Positions 50,719 to 57,798 of a DNA stretch of 57,798 nt are shown in pieces. Position 1 is the stretch's first letter. Each line of letters starts with the position of its first letter. A program made the translations under genes and the position numbers. The notes beneath the pieces are model-generated. The model was not told where the DNA came from. It did not search any database and saw nothing but the letters and a program-made list of their open reading frames with translations. The stretch comes from an uncultured Sphingomonas sp. (GTDB lineage: Bacteria; Pseudomonadota; Alphaproteobacteria; Sphingomonadales; Sphingomonadaceae): contig NZ_CAJXWX010000028.1 of NCBI RefSeq assembly GCF_913062585.1, positions 1-57,798 on the forward strand, read 5' to 3'.

Positions 50719-52202
50719 CGGCCGTTCTGCGCCGTCACGGCCTGTCCAAGTCGCGCATCACCGCATTCGAACAATGCCCCAAGCGGCTGTGGCTATCCGT
50801 TCATCGCCCGGACTTGGCAGAGCAAGATCATGGGGCCGAGGTTCGGTTCGCCACTGGGCACGAGGTCGGCGCGATCGCCTGCGCATTGCTGCCGGATGGC
50901 GTTATGGTCGAGGCGGAACCAGATCTTGCCGCCGCGCTCGCAACGACGCGGGCATTGCTCGATCGTGGTCATAATCAGCCGATCTTTGAGGCGACCTTCC
51001 AGCACGACGGCGTCCTCGTGCGCATCGACGTGCTGGAGCCGGATGGTGCAGGCGGCTGGCAAATGGCAGAGGTGAAGAACTCGACCAAGGCCAAGGACTA
51101 TCACGTCGGCGACCTCGCGACCCAGCTCTGGGTCGCGCGCAACGCCGGTGTACCGATCAGCAGCGCGGCGATCCGCCATATCGACAGCAGCTTCGTCCTC
51201 GAACGCGATGGCGATTACGATGGCCTGTTCGCCGACACCGATCTGATGGCGCAGGCCGAGCCGATCATCGCCGGTCGAGGCGAGACCGTCGCAGCCGCGC
51301 GGGCGACGCTGGCCGGTGCTGAACCGGATAACGCGCCCGGCGCACACTGCGATGCACCGTTTACGTGCGAGTTCGCCTGCTATTGCCATGCGGCGCTGCC
51401 GGCCAAACCGGAATGGCCGGTGACAGTGCTGCCGCATGGCGGCGGAAAGCGCTGGATCGAGCAGGGTGTCGTCGATCTGCTGGCCGTCGATCCCGCCGCG
51501 CTGACCAACGCCGTCCACGCTCGCGTCCATCGCGCAACCATATCAGGCGAGGTGTATCACGATGTCGAGGGCGCCCGCGCAGCGATGGCTGGCTGGGCGT
51601 TCCCACGCACCTGGCTCGACTTCGAGACGATTGGTTTCGCTGTTCCGCGTTGGATCGGCACGCGACCGTACAGCCAAGTGCCGTTCCAGTTCTCGGCCCA
51701 TGTCGAGACCGCGGACGGCGTCATCATGCACCGCGAATTCCTCAGCCTTGATGGGAGTGATCCTCGCCGCGCGTGCGCCGAGGCGCTGGTCGAGATGGTG
51801 CCGCCGACCGGCGCGGTCATCGGCTACAACGCCAGCTTCGAAAAGGGGCGCATCCTCGAACTGGCCGCCGCGTTCCCGGACCTTGCGGACGCGCTGACCG
51901 CGATGGCGGCGCGCGTCGTCGATCTGCTACCGGTCACCCGTGCCAACTGGTATCACCGTGACCAGCGCGGCAGTTGGTCGATCAAGGCCGTGCTGCCGAC
52001 GATCGCCGCCGAGATGGATTACGCCGCGCTTGAAGTGAAGGACGGCGGCAGCGCGCAGGAAGCCTATGCCGAAGCGATCGCCACGGATTGCTCGGCCGAA
52101 CGCCGGCTGGCGCTGGACGCCGCGCTCCGCGCCTATTGCGGTCGTGATACCGAAGCGATGATCATGCTGGCGCGGCGGCTAACCGGAGCAACACAACCGT
52201 GA
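50715..52202 (+). CDS. DUF2779 protein: Cas4-like nuclease fused to DEDD exonuclease
   Basis: A 495-residue two-domain protein. The N-terminal half is Cas4/RecB-like: SRITAFEQCPKRLWL with Cys21, the PD-(D/E)XK residues Asp105, Glu119 and Lys121 (VRIDVLEP, MAEVKNS), and a cysteine cluster at 212, 218, 222 and 224 (HCDAPFTCEFACYC) that could hold iron-sulfur. The C-terminal half (about 295-495) is the DUF2779 RNase-H-like exonuclease: TWLDFETIGF (Asp302, Glu304), VIGYNASFEKGRI and YCGRDTEAM (Asp478). It overlaps both neighbours by 4 bp. Its role is unknown; nucleic-acid trimming in defence is likely. Confidence 0.85.
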   Translation: MTAVLRRHGLSKSRITAFEQCPKRLWLSVHRPDLAEQDHGAEVRFATGHEVGAIACALLPDGVMVEAEPDLAAALATTRALLDRGHNQPIFEATFQHDGVLVRIDVLEPDGAGGWQMAEVKNSTKAKDYHVGDLATQLWVARNAGVPISSAAIRHIDSSFVLERDGDYDGLFADTDLMAQAEPIIAGRGETVAAARATLAGAEPDNAPGAHCDAPFTCEFACYCHAALPAKPEWPVTVLPHGGGKRWIEQGVVDLLAVDPAALTNAVHARVHRATISGEVYHDVEGARAAMAGWAFPRTWLDFETIGFAVPRWIGTRPYSQVPFQFSAHVETADGVIMHREFLSLDGSDPRRACAEALVEMVPPTGAVIGYNASFEKGRILELAAAFPDLADALTAMAARVVDLLPVTRANWYHRDQRGSWSIKAVLPTIAAEMDYAALEVKDGGSAQEAYAEAIATDCSAERRLALDAALRAYCGRDTEAMIMLARRLTGATQP

Positions 52203-53266
52203 CCGACGACATTCTGACGCTGAGCCATGCGACCGAACGGGATATCGATCTGTTGCTTGTCGAGGAATTGCGCTGCTCTCACGCTTTTCGTGATCGTTTC
52301 ATTTCGGAGCTGTCGCTGCTCACCGGCGCTGCGCTCAGCCATCGCGGCGGCCGGGTCTCCCATAGCCGACGGCGCATGCACAGTCGACGTGAGATCGACG
52401 TGCTTCTCGAGATCGATGGCGATGACGGCAGATATGCCGTCCTCATCGAGAACAAGCTCGACACCACCGAGCAGCCGCAGCAGGCGGAGTCCTATCGAAT
52501 GGAAGCGACGGCACTCGTTACGGAGGGATTTCACAAAGCATTGACGGTGCTCGTCTGTCCTGAAGCCTATGCTGCGAAGGCACCGGCCTTCGCGGAAAAG
52601 TTCGATGCCGTTTTCACCTACGAGCGTGTTCTTGCCGTGTTGAAGGCGCGCGCAGGTTCGGAAACCGGTGAACTGGCTCTCCGACTGCAACATCGCGCCG
52701 AGCTAATGTCGCAGGCTATTGAAAAGGGACGGCGCGGATATCAGGCCGTTCCGCTTGCTGCCGTTGGCAACTTCACCCGCGCCTATGTCGCGATGCTGGG
52801 CGAACTCGGGATCGCGCTTCCGCCCGGTCCCAGCATGCTCAAGGAAGCGCCGGCTGAAAGCAAGACGATGATCTTCGCGCCGTCCGCGTTGCCGAAATGG
52901 GATTTCCTGCCACAAACGCGGCTGGTCCATCAGTTGCGGGAGGGCAATGCCAATATCTGCCTCTACGGTTGGGGGGACCATTTTTCCCGGCTCGCTGGGC
53001 AGATGGCATCAGCGCTTGCCGACACCCCATATCGGATCGTGCCAACCATCAACAAAAGGGCCGGCGGACGTGCGGGACTCATGATCGTGACGGACACGCC
53101 CACGATAGACAATCTCGCCGACTTCGGTGCTCAGCGGGAACAGATCGAGTTGGGCATGCGGGCGACCGAGGCGCTCGCTGCCTGGTTCACAACACAACGA
53201 GACGAATGCCAGGCGTGGGCCGAACATGTGGCTGCATTGAGCGCAAACAGGCGGGAGGATTTGTGA
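52199..53266 (+). CDS. Second PD-(D/E)XK nuclease-family protein
   Basis: A 355-residue protein with a PDDEXK_4-type core near the N-terminus: HSRREIDVLLEIDGD gives Asp67, YAVLIENKLDT gives Glu84 and Lys86, and EQPQQAESYRMEA carries the Gln/Tyr/Arg helix. The remaining 230 residues contain NFTRAYVAMLGELGIALPPG and a beta-rich domain that may bind substrate. Start is GTG at 52199 (GTGA overlap); its stop overlaps mcrB in the same way. It is a different protein from the nuclease at 49227, though built on the same fold. Confidence 0.82.
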   Translation: MTDDILTLSHATERDIDLLLVEELRCSHAFRDRFISELSLLTGAALSHRGGRVSHSRRRMHSRREIDVLLEIDGDDGRYAVLIENKLDTTEQPQQAESYRMEATALVTEGFHKALTVLVCPEAYAAKAPAFAEKFDAVFTYERVLAVLKARAGSETGELALRLQHRAELMSQAIEKGRRGYQAVPLAAVGNFTRAYVAMLGELGIALPPGPSMLKEAPAESKTMIFAPSALPKWDFLPQTRLVHQLREGNANICLYGWGDHFSRLAGQMASALADTPYRIVPTINKRAGGRAGLMIVTDTPTIDNLADFGAQREQIELGMRATEALAAWFTTQRDECQAWAEHVAALSANRREDL

Positions 53267-56200
53267 AAGAAGCTGAGTTCAAAGCGTGGATGGAAGCGCA
53301 GGGCTACTCTCGCAACACGATCAACACCCAGATGAGCAAGGTTAGAAAGCTCGACCGCGTCTTCGGTGATCTCGATCAACTTCATGCGGATGGAAGGCTC
53401 GACGAGTTGGAGGCGCGATTGAAGGCTGGCAACGACCTGCCTGAAGATATCGGCAACGATGGCGAGCGGGGACACCTGCCCACGAGCCTGAGATACTATC
53501 GTCGCTTCCTCGAAGGCGGCAGCACATCCGCCCGCGATCGGGGTCATGCCGAGCTGATCGCTCGCCTGACCGCGGCGGATATCGAGGCGACGATGGATGA
53601 TTGCGATGCTGCTGGCGTCGATGATTTCCTGCGCGCCCATGGATTTATCCGGCCGTCGAACTGGGCCATTCGCCCGTCGAACGGCCAGCGCTATCCGGCG
53701 AAGGCCATCGTCGGGATCGCGGTCGGCAAACTGCCCGGCGAAATGCCCAGGACCGCCAGCGAATTTTTCGGTGGCTTTGGTGAAAGCCAGTCCTATGCTC
53801 TGTTAAAAGCGCTGGGCTACACGATCGTCGGCCGGGACGACGCCGGTGCAAAGAGTTCGAGCGCAAGGCTTGGACTAACCGCACAGGACATCCTCGACGC
53901 CATCGCGCGGTGCGATGCCGCCGGATCGGTCGAGGCGTTCATCGCCGACCATGACGGGCTGGGTCTGCCCGCCAAGTTCTGGCTGCTTCACCGTGGCAAG
54001 CGCTATCCCAGCAAGGCCATCGTCCGCGACGCCCTCGCGCACACCGGCAGCGAAGCACTGCCCGGTGGCGCGCAGTGCAAAACCGCGCTCGATGCACTCG
54101 GCTTCGTCGTTATCGACTGGCCGGCGTTCAAGGCGGTACGCGATACCTTCCTATCCCGCATGACGGGGTTCGAGGACTTTCGTCGACAGGATGGCGATTA
54201 CTGGACGATCGAACGCCGTTACAAGGACCAGACGATCGACAAGGTTCGCGCGCTTGCCGCGTCGGACGCCGATGATCGCACTGCCGGCGAGCAGATCTAT
54301 CGCGCGCTCAGTGTCGATGTGCAGGGCCTGCCGCTCAGCTGGCGCACGCTCGACGAGGTGCAGAAGGCTGACGCACCCCTGCGCGACAGCTTCTTCGAGA
54401 TCGTCGCACGGCTGGCGCGCAGCGAGGATGATCCGCTGGCGACGATTACCGATGGCGCCCGTACGCTCGAACAGCTGAAGGCGGACGGTATCGCCGGCCT
54501 GCGTCGCGGTGAGGTGCTGGCGATCACCATCAGCGTCGTCGGCACGATCCACCCGGAAGCGGCGAGCTGGTTCAAGGTCAGCCGTGTCGAAGCGATGGGC
54601 AAGACCCTGTTCGGCCGCAAGCTGTTCGCCCATCCGCAGTTCGAGCCGACCGATCTCGACGAATATCTTCAGCTGCTGCGGGCGCTGTTCGCTTTGTTCG
54701 GGGAGGAGCTGGGCTGGGATCCGCTCGATCTGTTCGACGTGCAGGGCTTTGTGTGGGTGGCGCTGGAAGACAAATGGGACGGCGAGGAGACGCCGCCGCC
54801 GGCTACGCCAGTCGAGACGGTCGAGGCTGAGGTGTTGCAGGACGGCCCCTATTGGTTCGTCGGCGCATCCTATGGCCGCCGCGACGATCAGGTCGAGCGG
54901 TTCCTGGCCGAGGGTATCTGGGACATCGACAGTCCCAGCGATCGCAACCGCGAGCAGGTGCTGCGGATGCAGCCGGGCGAGCGGATCGCGATCAAGGCGA
55001 CCTATGTCCGCAAGAACGGTCTGCCGTTCGACGGGCGCGGGCGATCAGTGTCGGTCATGTCGATCAAGGCGATCGGCACTATCACCGCCAATGCCGGTGA
55101 CGGCGAGCGCGTGTCCGTCGACTGGCAGGCAGGGTACACCCCGCGCGAATGGTATCACTACACCTATCAGCCGACGATCTGGGAGGTGTATCCGACCAAC
55201 GAGATGGCGCAGCGGCTGATCCGCTTCGCCTTCATGGACGCGCCGCAGGATTACGACTGGTTCCTGCGCAACATGTCGCACTGGGGCGGCCTGCCGGCCG
55301 AGGAAGCGCCCGCGCCGGACCCGGTGAAGCGTTCACCGCTCAACCTGATCCTTTACGGGCCGCCGGGCACGGGCAAGACCTATCGCACGATGGCCGAGGC
55401 GGTGCGGCTATGCCGCGGGCTGGCCGTGAACGACCTGTTGCTGACCGATGTCGACCGTCGGCAGGAACTGCGCAGGGCGTATGAGGAACTGAGAATTCAG
55501 GGGCAGATCGGCTTCGTCACCTTCCACCAGAATTACGCCTATGAGGACTTCGTCGAGGGCCTGCGCCCGCAACCGCTGGCGGACGGCGTCGGCTTCACGC
55601 TCAAGGCCAAGCCCGGCATCCTGCGCCAGATGGCCGAAGCGGCCGAGGCAAGCGCCGAGGAGCACGTCCTCGTCATCGACGAAATCAACCGCGCCAACAT
55701 CTCCAAGGTGTTCGGCGAGCTCATCACGCTGATCGAGCCGGACAAGCGGCTAGGCATGGATGAGGGAATGCGGCTGACCTTGCCCTATAGCGAGGCGCGG
55801 TTCGGCGTGCCGGCGAACCTGCACATCATCGGCACGATGAACACCGCCGACCGCTCGATCGCGCTGCTCGACACCGCGCTGCGCCGCCGGTTCGAGTTTC
55901 GTGAGCTGATGCCGGACGCCAGCCTGCTCAAGCCGGTCGACGGCATCGACGTTGCCAGCCTGCTCGCCACGATCAACGAGCGGATCGAGTATCTGTTCGA
56001 CCGCGAGCATCAGATCGGCCACGCCTATTTCATCCGCTGCGCGACCCGCGCTGACGTCGACGAGGTCATGCGCCACAAGGTCATCCCGCTGCTCGCCGAA
56101 TATTTCTACGAAGACTGGGCCAAGGTGGCGGCGGTGCTCGGCGATGGCGACGATGGCGAGAGCGACCGGGAAGGCCGCTTCATCGACCGACGCCGGCTCA

Positions 56201-56298
56201 AAGCGCCCAAGGGGCTGGGCGGGGATGAGGATGCCGCGCCACGCTATCGGTGGCATGTGCGCAAAACCTTCTCCTACGATGGTTTCGTCGCCGCGTGA
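53263..56298 (+). CDS. mcrB: McrB-like AAA+ GTPase with unusual N-terminal reader region
   Basis: Motor subunit of a modified-DNA-dependent (type IV) restriction enzyme, 1011 residues, twice the size of E. coli McrB. The AAA+ domain has Walker A GPPGTGKT (699-706), Walker B VIDEINRANISKV (804-816) and MNTADRS (859-865), the McrB signature. A PUA/EVE-like domain is likely at about 527-625 (DGPYWFVGASYGRRDDQ, RIAIKATYVRKNG), which could read modified bases. Two copies of a small module lie at about 105-190 and 207-285 (each with CDAAG, then RYPxKAIV). GTG start at 53263 overlaps the previous stop; an open frame upstream overlaps that gene and is rejected. Confidence 0.9.
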   Translation: MKEAEFKAWMEAQGYSRNTINTQMSKVRKLDRVFGDLDQLHADGRLDELEARLKAGNDLPEDIGNDGERGHLPTSLRYYRRFLEGGSTSARDRGHAELIARLTAADIEATMDDCDAAGVDDFLRAHGFIRPSNWAIRPSNGQRYPAKAIVGIAVGKLPGEMPRTASEFFGGFGESQSYALLKALGYTIVGRDDAGAKSSSARLGLTAQDILDAIARCDAAGSVEAFIADHDGLGLPAKFWLLHRGKRYPSKAIVRDALAHTGSEALPGGAQCKTALDALGFVVIDWPAFKAVRDTFLSRMTGFEDFRRQDGDYWTIERRYKDQTIDKVRALAASDADDRTAGEQIYRALSVDVQGLPLSWRTLDEVQKADAPLRDSFFEIVARLARSEDDPLATITDGARTLEQLKADGIAGLRRGEVLAITISVVGTIHPEAASWFKVSRVEAMGKTLFGRKLFAHPQFEPTDLDEYLQLLRALFALFGEELGWDPLDLFDVQGFVWVALEDKWDGEETPPPATPVETVEAEVLQDGPYWFVGASYGRRDDQVERFLAEGIWDIDSPSDRNREQVLRMQPGERIAIKATYVRKNGLPFDGRGRSVSVMSIKAIGTITANAGDGERVSVDWQAGYTPREWYHYTYQPTIWEVYPTNEMAQRLIRFAFMDAPQDYDWFLRNMSHWGGLPAEEAPAPDPVKRSPLNLILYGPPGTGKTYRTMAEAVRLCRGLAVNDLLLTDVDRRQELRRAYEELRIQGQIGFVTFHQNYAYEDFVEGLRPQPLADGVGFTLKAKPGILRQMAEAAEASAEEHVLVIDEINRANISKVFGELITLIEPDKRLGMDEGMRLTLPYSEARFGVPANLHIIGTMNTADRSIALLDTALRRRFEFRELMPDASLLKPVDGIDVASLLATINERIEYLFDREHQIGHAYFIRCATRADVDEVMRHKVIPLLAEYFYEDWAKVAAVLGDGDDGESDREGRFIDRRRLKAPKGLGGDEDAAPRYRWHVRKTFSYDGFVAA

Positions 56299-57611
56299 TC
56301 CGCCGCACGATCCTCGAATGGGAAACCCTCCGCTACGGCAATGCGGCCGACGAAATGCCGATGACCGCCGCCGACCGGATCGCGGCGGTCGCGGCAGCCT
56401 CGCCTCTTGCCGGCCGCGGTGGTGGTGGCGTCCTGGAGCATGGTCGCAAGGGGCTGCGCGCGCGGGGCGTGGTCGGCGTCATCGCGGCGCAGGGCTGTGC
56501 GCTCGAAATCCTGCCCAAGATCGACGTGGCCGGCGGGAGTGATGCCGAGACGACCGGCAACATCCGCCAACGGCTCGTCCACATGCTGGCCGTCGCGCTC
56601 GACCTGAAGATCGACGCGGGCCAGGTCACCGCGCTCGACTGGCAGCGCGAGACGCTGCTCGAAATCCTTATCCGGCTGTTCTCGGCGAAACTGGTCAATG
56701 CAGTGCGGCAGGGAATGCCACGCCGCTATGTCGAACATGCCGACGACCTGCCGACGCTGCGCGGCCGGTTGAACGTGACGCGACAGTTTACCGTGCTGGC
56801 GGTGGAGCCATCGCGGTTGGCATGCCGGTTCGACGCGCTGACCCCGGACATCGCGCTGAACCGGATCATGAAGGCCGCGGTCACGCGCCTGTCGCGTATC
56901 GCGCGCACGACCGACAATCAGCGGCGGTTGCGGGAGCTGGCGTTCGCCTACGCCGATATCGCCGACGTGCCAGTCTCCGCATTGCGGTGGGACGAGGTCA
57001 CGCTGGATCGCACCAACGCCCGCTGGCGCGAGTTGCTCAATCTCGCGCGCCTGCTGCTCGGCGAGCGCTTCCAGACCACCTCCGCCGGCGGCAGCGATGG
57101 CTTCTCGTTACTGTTCGAGATGAATACGCTGTTCGAGGAATATGTCGTCCGGATGCTCAAGCGCGCCCTGGCCGACACCGACCTACGCGTCGTCAGCCAG
57201 GGCGGACGGCTCTATTGCCTCGAAGCCGATGACCGACGGCAGGTTTTTCAGACCCGCCCGGATATCCTCGTCAAGCGCGGCGACGTCGTCCTGCAGGTGA
57301 TCGATACCAAGTGGAAACGGATCGCCGCGCGGATCGACGATCCCAAACGCGGCGTGTCCCAAGCCGACGTCTATCAAATGATGGCCTATGGCCGGCTCTA
57401 TCGATGCAGCAGACTGACGCTGCTCTATCCGCACCATCGTGACGCGGGATGCGACGAAGGATTGATCGGCGATTATGCCGTCAAATCCAGTTCGGACCGT
57501 CTCGACCTGTTCTCGGTCGATTTGGCGTACAGCGATCGGATCGAGTCCCGTCTCGCCTCCGTCTGTTCGCTCAGGGAGGCCGAAACCGACATCGCCGCCG
57601 CCGGACCATAG
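56295..57611 (+). CDS. mcrC: McrC-like nuclease subunit
   Basis: Nuclease subunit that joins the McrB ring to cut DNA. The 438-residue protein has an N-terminal McrB-contacting domain (LRARGVVGVIAAQGCALEILPK split over 60-85), the middle part with LPTLRGRLNVTRQ typical of McrC, a helical region with LLFEMNTLFEEYVVRML, and the PD-(D/E)XK core TRPDILVK then VIDTKWKR. Start is a GTG at 56295 in a GTGA overlap with mcrB. It ends the cassette; no terminator is seen behind it. Confidence 0.92.
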   Translation: MIRRTILEWETLRYGNAADEMPMTAADRIAAVAAASPLAGRGGGGVLEHGRKGLRARGVVGVIAAQGCALEILPKIDVAGGSDAETTGNIRQRLVHMLAVALDLKIDAGQVTALDWQRETLLEILIRLFSAKLVNAVRQGMPRRYVEHADDLPTLRGRLNVTRQFTVLAVEPSRLACRFDALTPDIALNRIMKAAVTRLSRIARTTDNQRRLRELAFAYADIADVPVSALRWDEVTLDRTNARWRELLNLARLLLGERFQTTSAGGSDGFSLLFEMNTLFEEYVVRMLKRALADTDLRVVSQGGRLYCLEADDRRQVFQTRPDILVKRGDVVLQVIDTKWKRIAARIDDPKRGVSQADVYQMMAYGRLYRCSRLTLLYPHHRDAGCDEGLIGDYAVKSSSDRLDLFSVDLAYSDRIESRLASVCSLREAETDIAAAGP

Positions 57612-57798
57612 CGCATTCCAGCCACTCTATTTTTGCCCGACGCAGGAAAAATCGTTGCGCAGAGAACGGCGGGAACCTCCCCCGAATCGGCATCCGTAAG
57701 AGGAGGTAGGTTCAGTTAGGGGTAAGCGTGTTCGGCAGGCCGCCTTGCGGTGGCGCCGGTAGCGGGGATGCTTGTCGCCTTTGACGAGGGCGCGGGCG
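57612..57798. other. Right edge of the window, partial content unclear
   Basis: 187 bp after mcrC. A minus-strand frame is open from the window edge to a stop near 57626 (peptide with KGDKHPRYRRHRKAA), which could be the end of a gene lying mostly outside, but the evidence is too thin to call it. Confidence 0.3.

Larger units (their letters stand above)
38942..57798. mobile_element. Integrative element at tRNA-Leu, left part only
   Basis: Everything right of the tRNA differs in character from the core genome: a serine integrase at the junction, unknown overlapping genes, a KfrA-like protein, exonucleases and a restriction cassette. The left junction lies in the 3' half of the tRNA (the exact crossover is not visible). 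I searched for a second copy of the tRNA 3' end further right and did not find one, so the right end is outside. No conjugation genes are seen in this part, so whether it is an ICE, an island or a phage satellite is open. Confidence 0.75.

Noticed and set aside
52897..53262. Longer form of mcrB reaching into the preceding nuclease gene
   Set aside because: The GTG at 53263 gives a GTGA overlap like all other cassette junctions, and the upstream part is a shadow of the other frame.
38942..57798. Right attachment site (second copy of the tRNA-Leu 3' end)
   Set aside because: I looked for the T-arm and acceptor sequence again and did not find it, so the element ends outside the window.
1..57798. 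CRISPR array
   Set aside because: No set of regularly spaced short repeats with unique spacers is present; the tandem repeats at 6937 and 13915 have no spacers.
57626..57798. Possible 3' end of a minus-strand gene at the right edge
   Set aside because: Only about 57 codons are visible and no family can be recognised, so it is not called as a gene.

Overview
The window reads as a chromosome segment of a Sphingomonas-like alphaproteobacterium. The DNA is GC-rich. Core genes stand in an alphaproteobacterial order: ubiE-ubiB with coaBC and dut on one strand, mutM and rpsT leading to dnaA on the other, and rpmH-rnpA-yidD-yidC-engB. A small signal-peptide protein of sphingomonad style (9219-9458) and intergenic palindromes fit the same group. 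Genus is an inference; no 16S gene is present.

Positions 1-38856 are core genome. They begin with a cut-off tRNA-Glu, then a class II DAHP synthase, an M48 protease, a CHASE3/HAMP chemoreceptor, cysS, rpsU, an FKBP isomerase and a HIT protein whose 5' end looks frameshifted. A polysaccharide-precursor block follows (wecB, wecC, galU). Next is a tightly overlapped minus-strand run (ubiE, ubiB, a polytopic membrane protein, coaBC, dut, a secreted protein, a ThiF/MoeB enzyme, a small membrane protein), then mutM, rpsT and dnaA, then trpS, murJ and secB, a TimA/Tim44-like protein, mltA and an Smr protein, dapE, a GST, the rpmH-rnpA-yidD-yidC-engB cluster and comM. Several junctions between genes hold palindromic or tandem repeat elements, including a 247-bp tandem repeat and a 265-bp element with about 30-bp terminal inverted repeats.

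At 38857-38941 lies tRNA-Leu(CAA). Directly behind it, on the opposite strand, is a large serine recombinase whose last ~38 codons are read through the tRNA in antisense. This marks the left end of an integrative element that fills the rest of the window and runs off its right end. I found no second tRNA fragment, so the right border is outside.

Inside the element there are two blocks. The minus-strand block (40543-44704) holds a KfrA-like DNA-binding protein with an array of inverted and direct repeats in front of it, followed by overlapping genes I do not recognise. The plus-strand block starts with two different DEDD-type 3'-5' exonuclease-like proteins and one unknown, each followed by a perfect GC-rich hairpin, then a WYL-domain regulator. 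After that comes a cassette ending in McrB and McrC: a PD-(D/E)XK nuclease, a small partner, a 28-codon ORF, a fused Cas4-like/DEDD nuclease (DUF2779), a second PD-(D/E)XK protein, an unusual 1011-residue McrB with a probable PUA/EVE-like reader, and McrC. From 50018 on, every junction is a 4-bp GTGA or ATGA overlap. I read this as a candidate composite anti-phage (modified-DNA restriction) system and it is the main point of interest.
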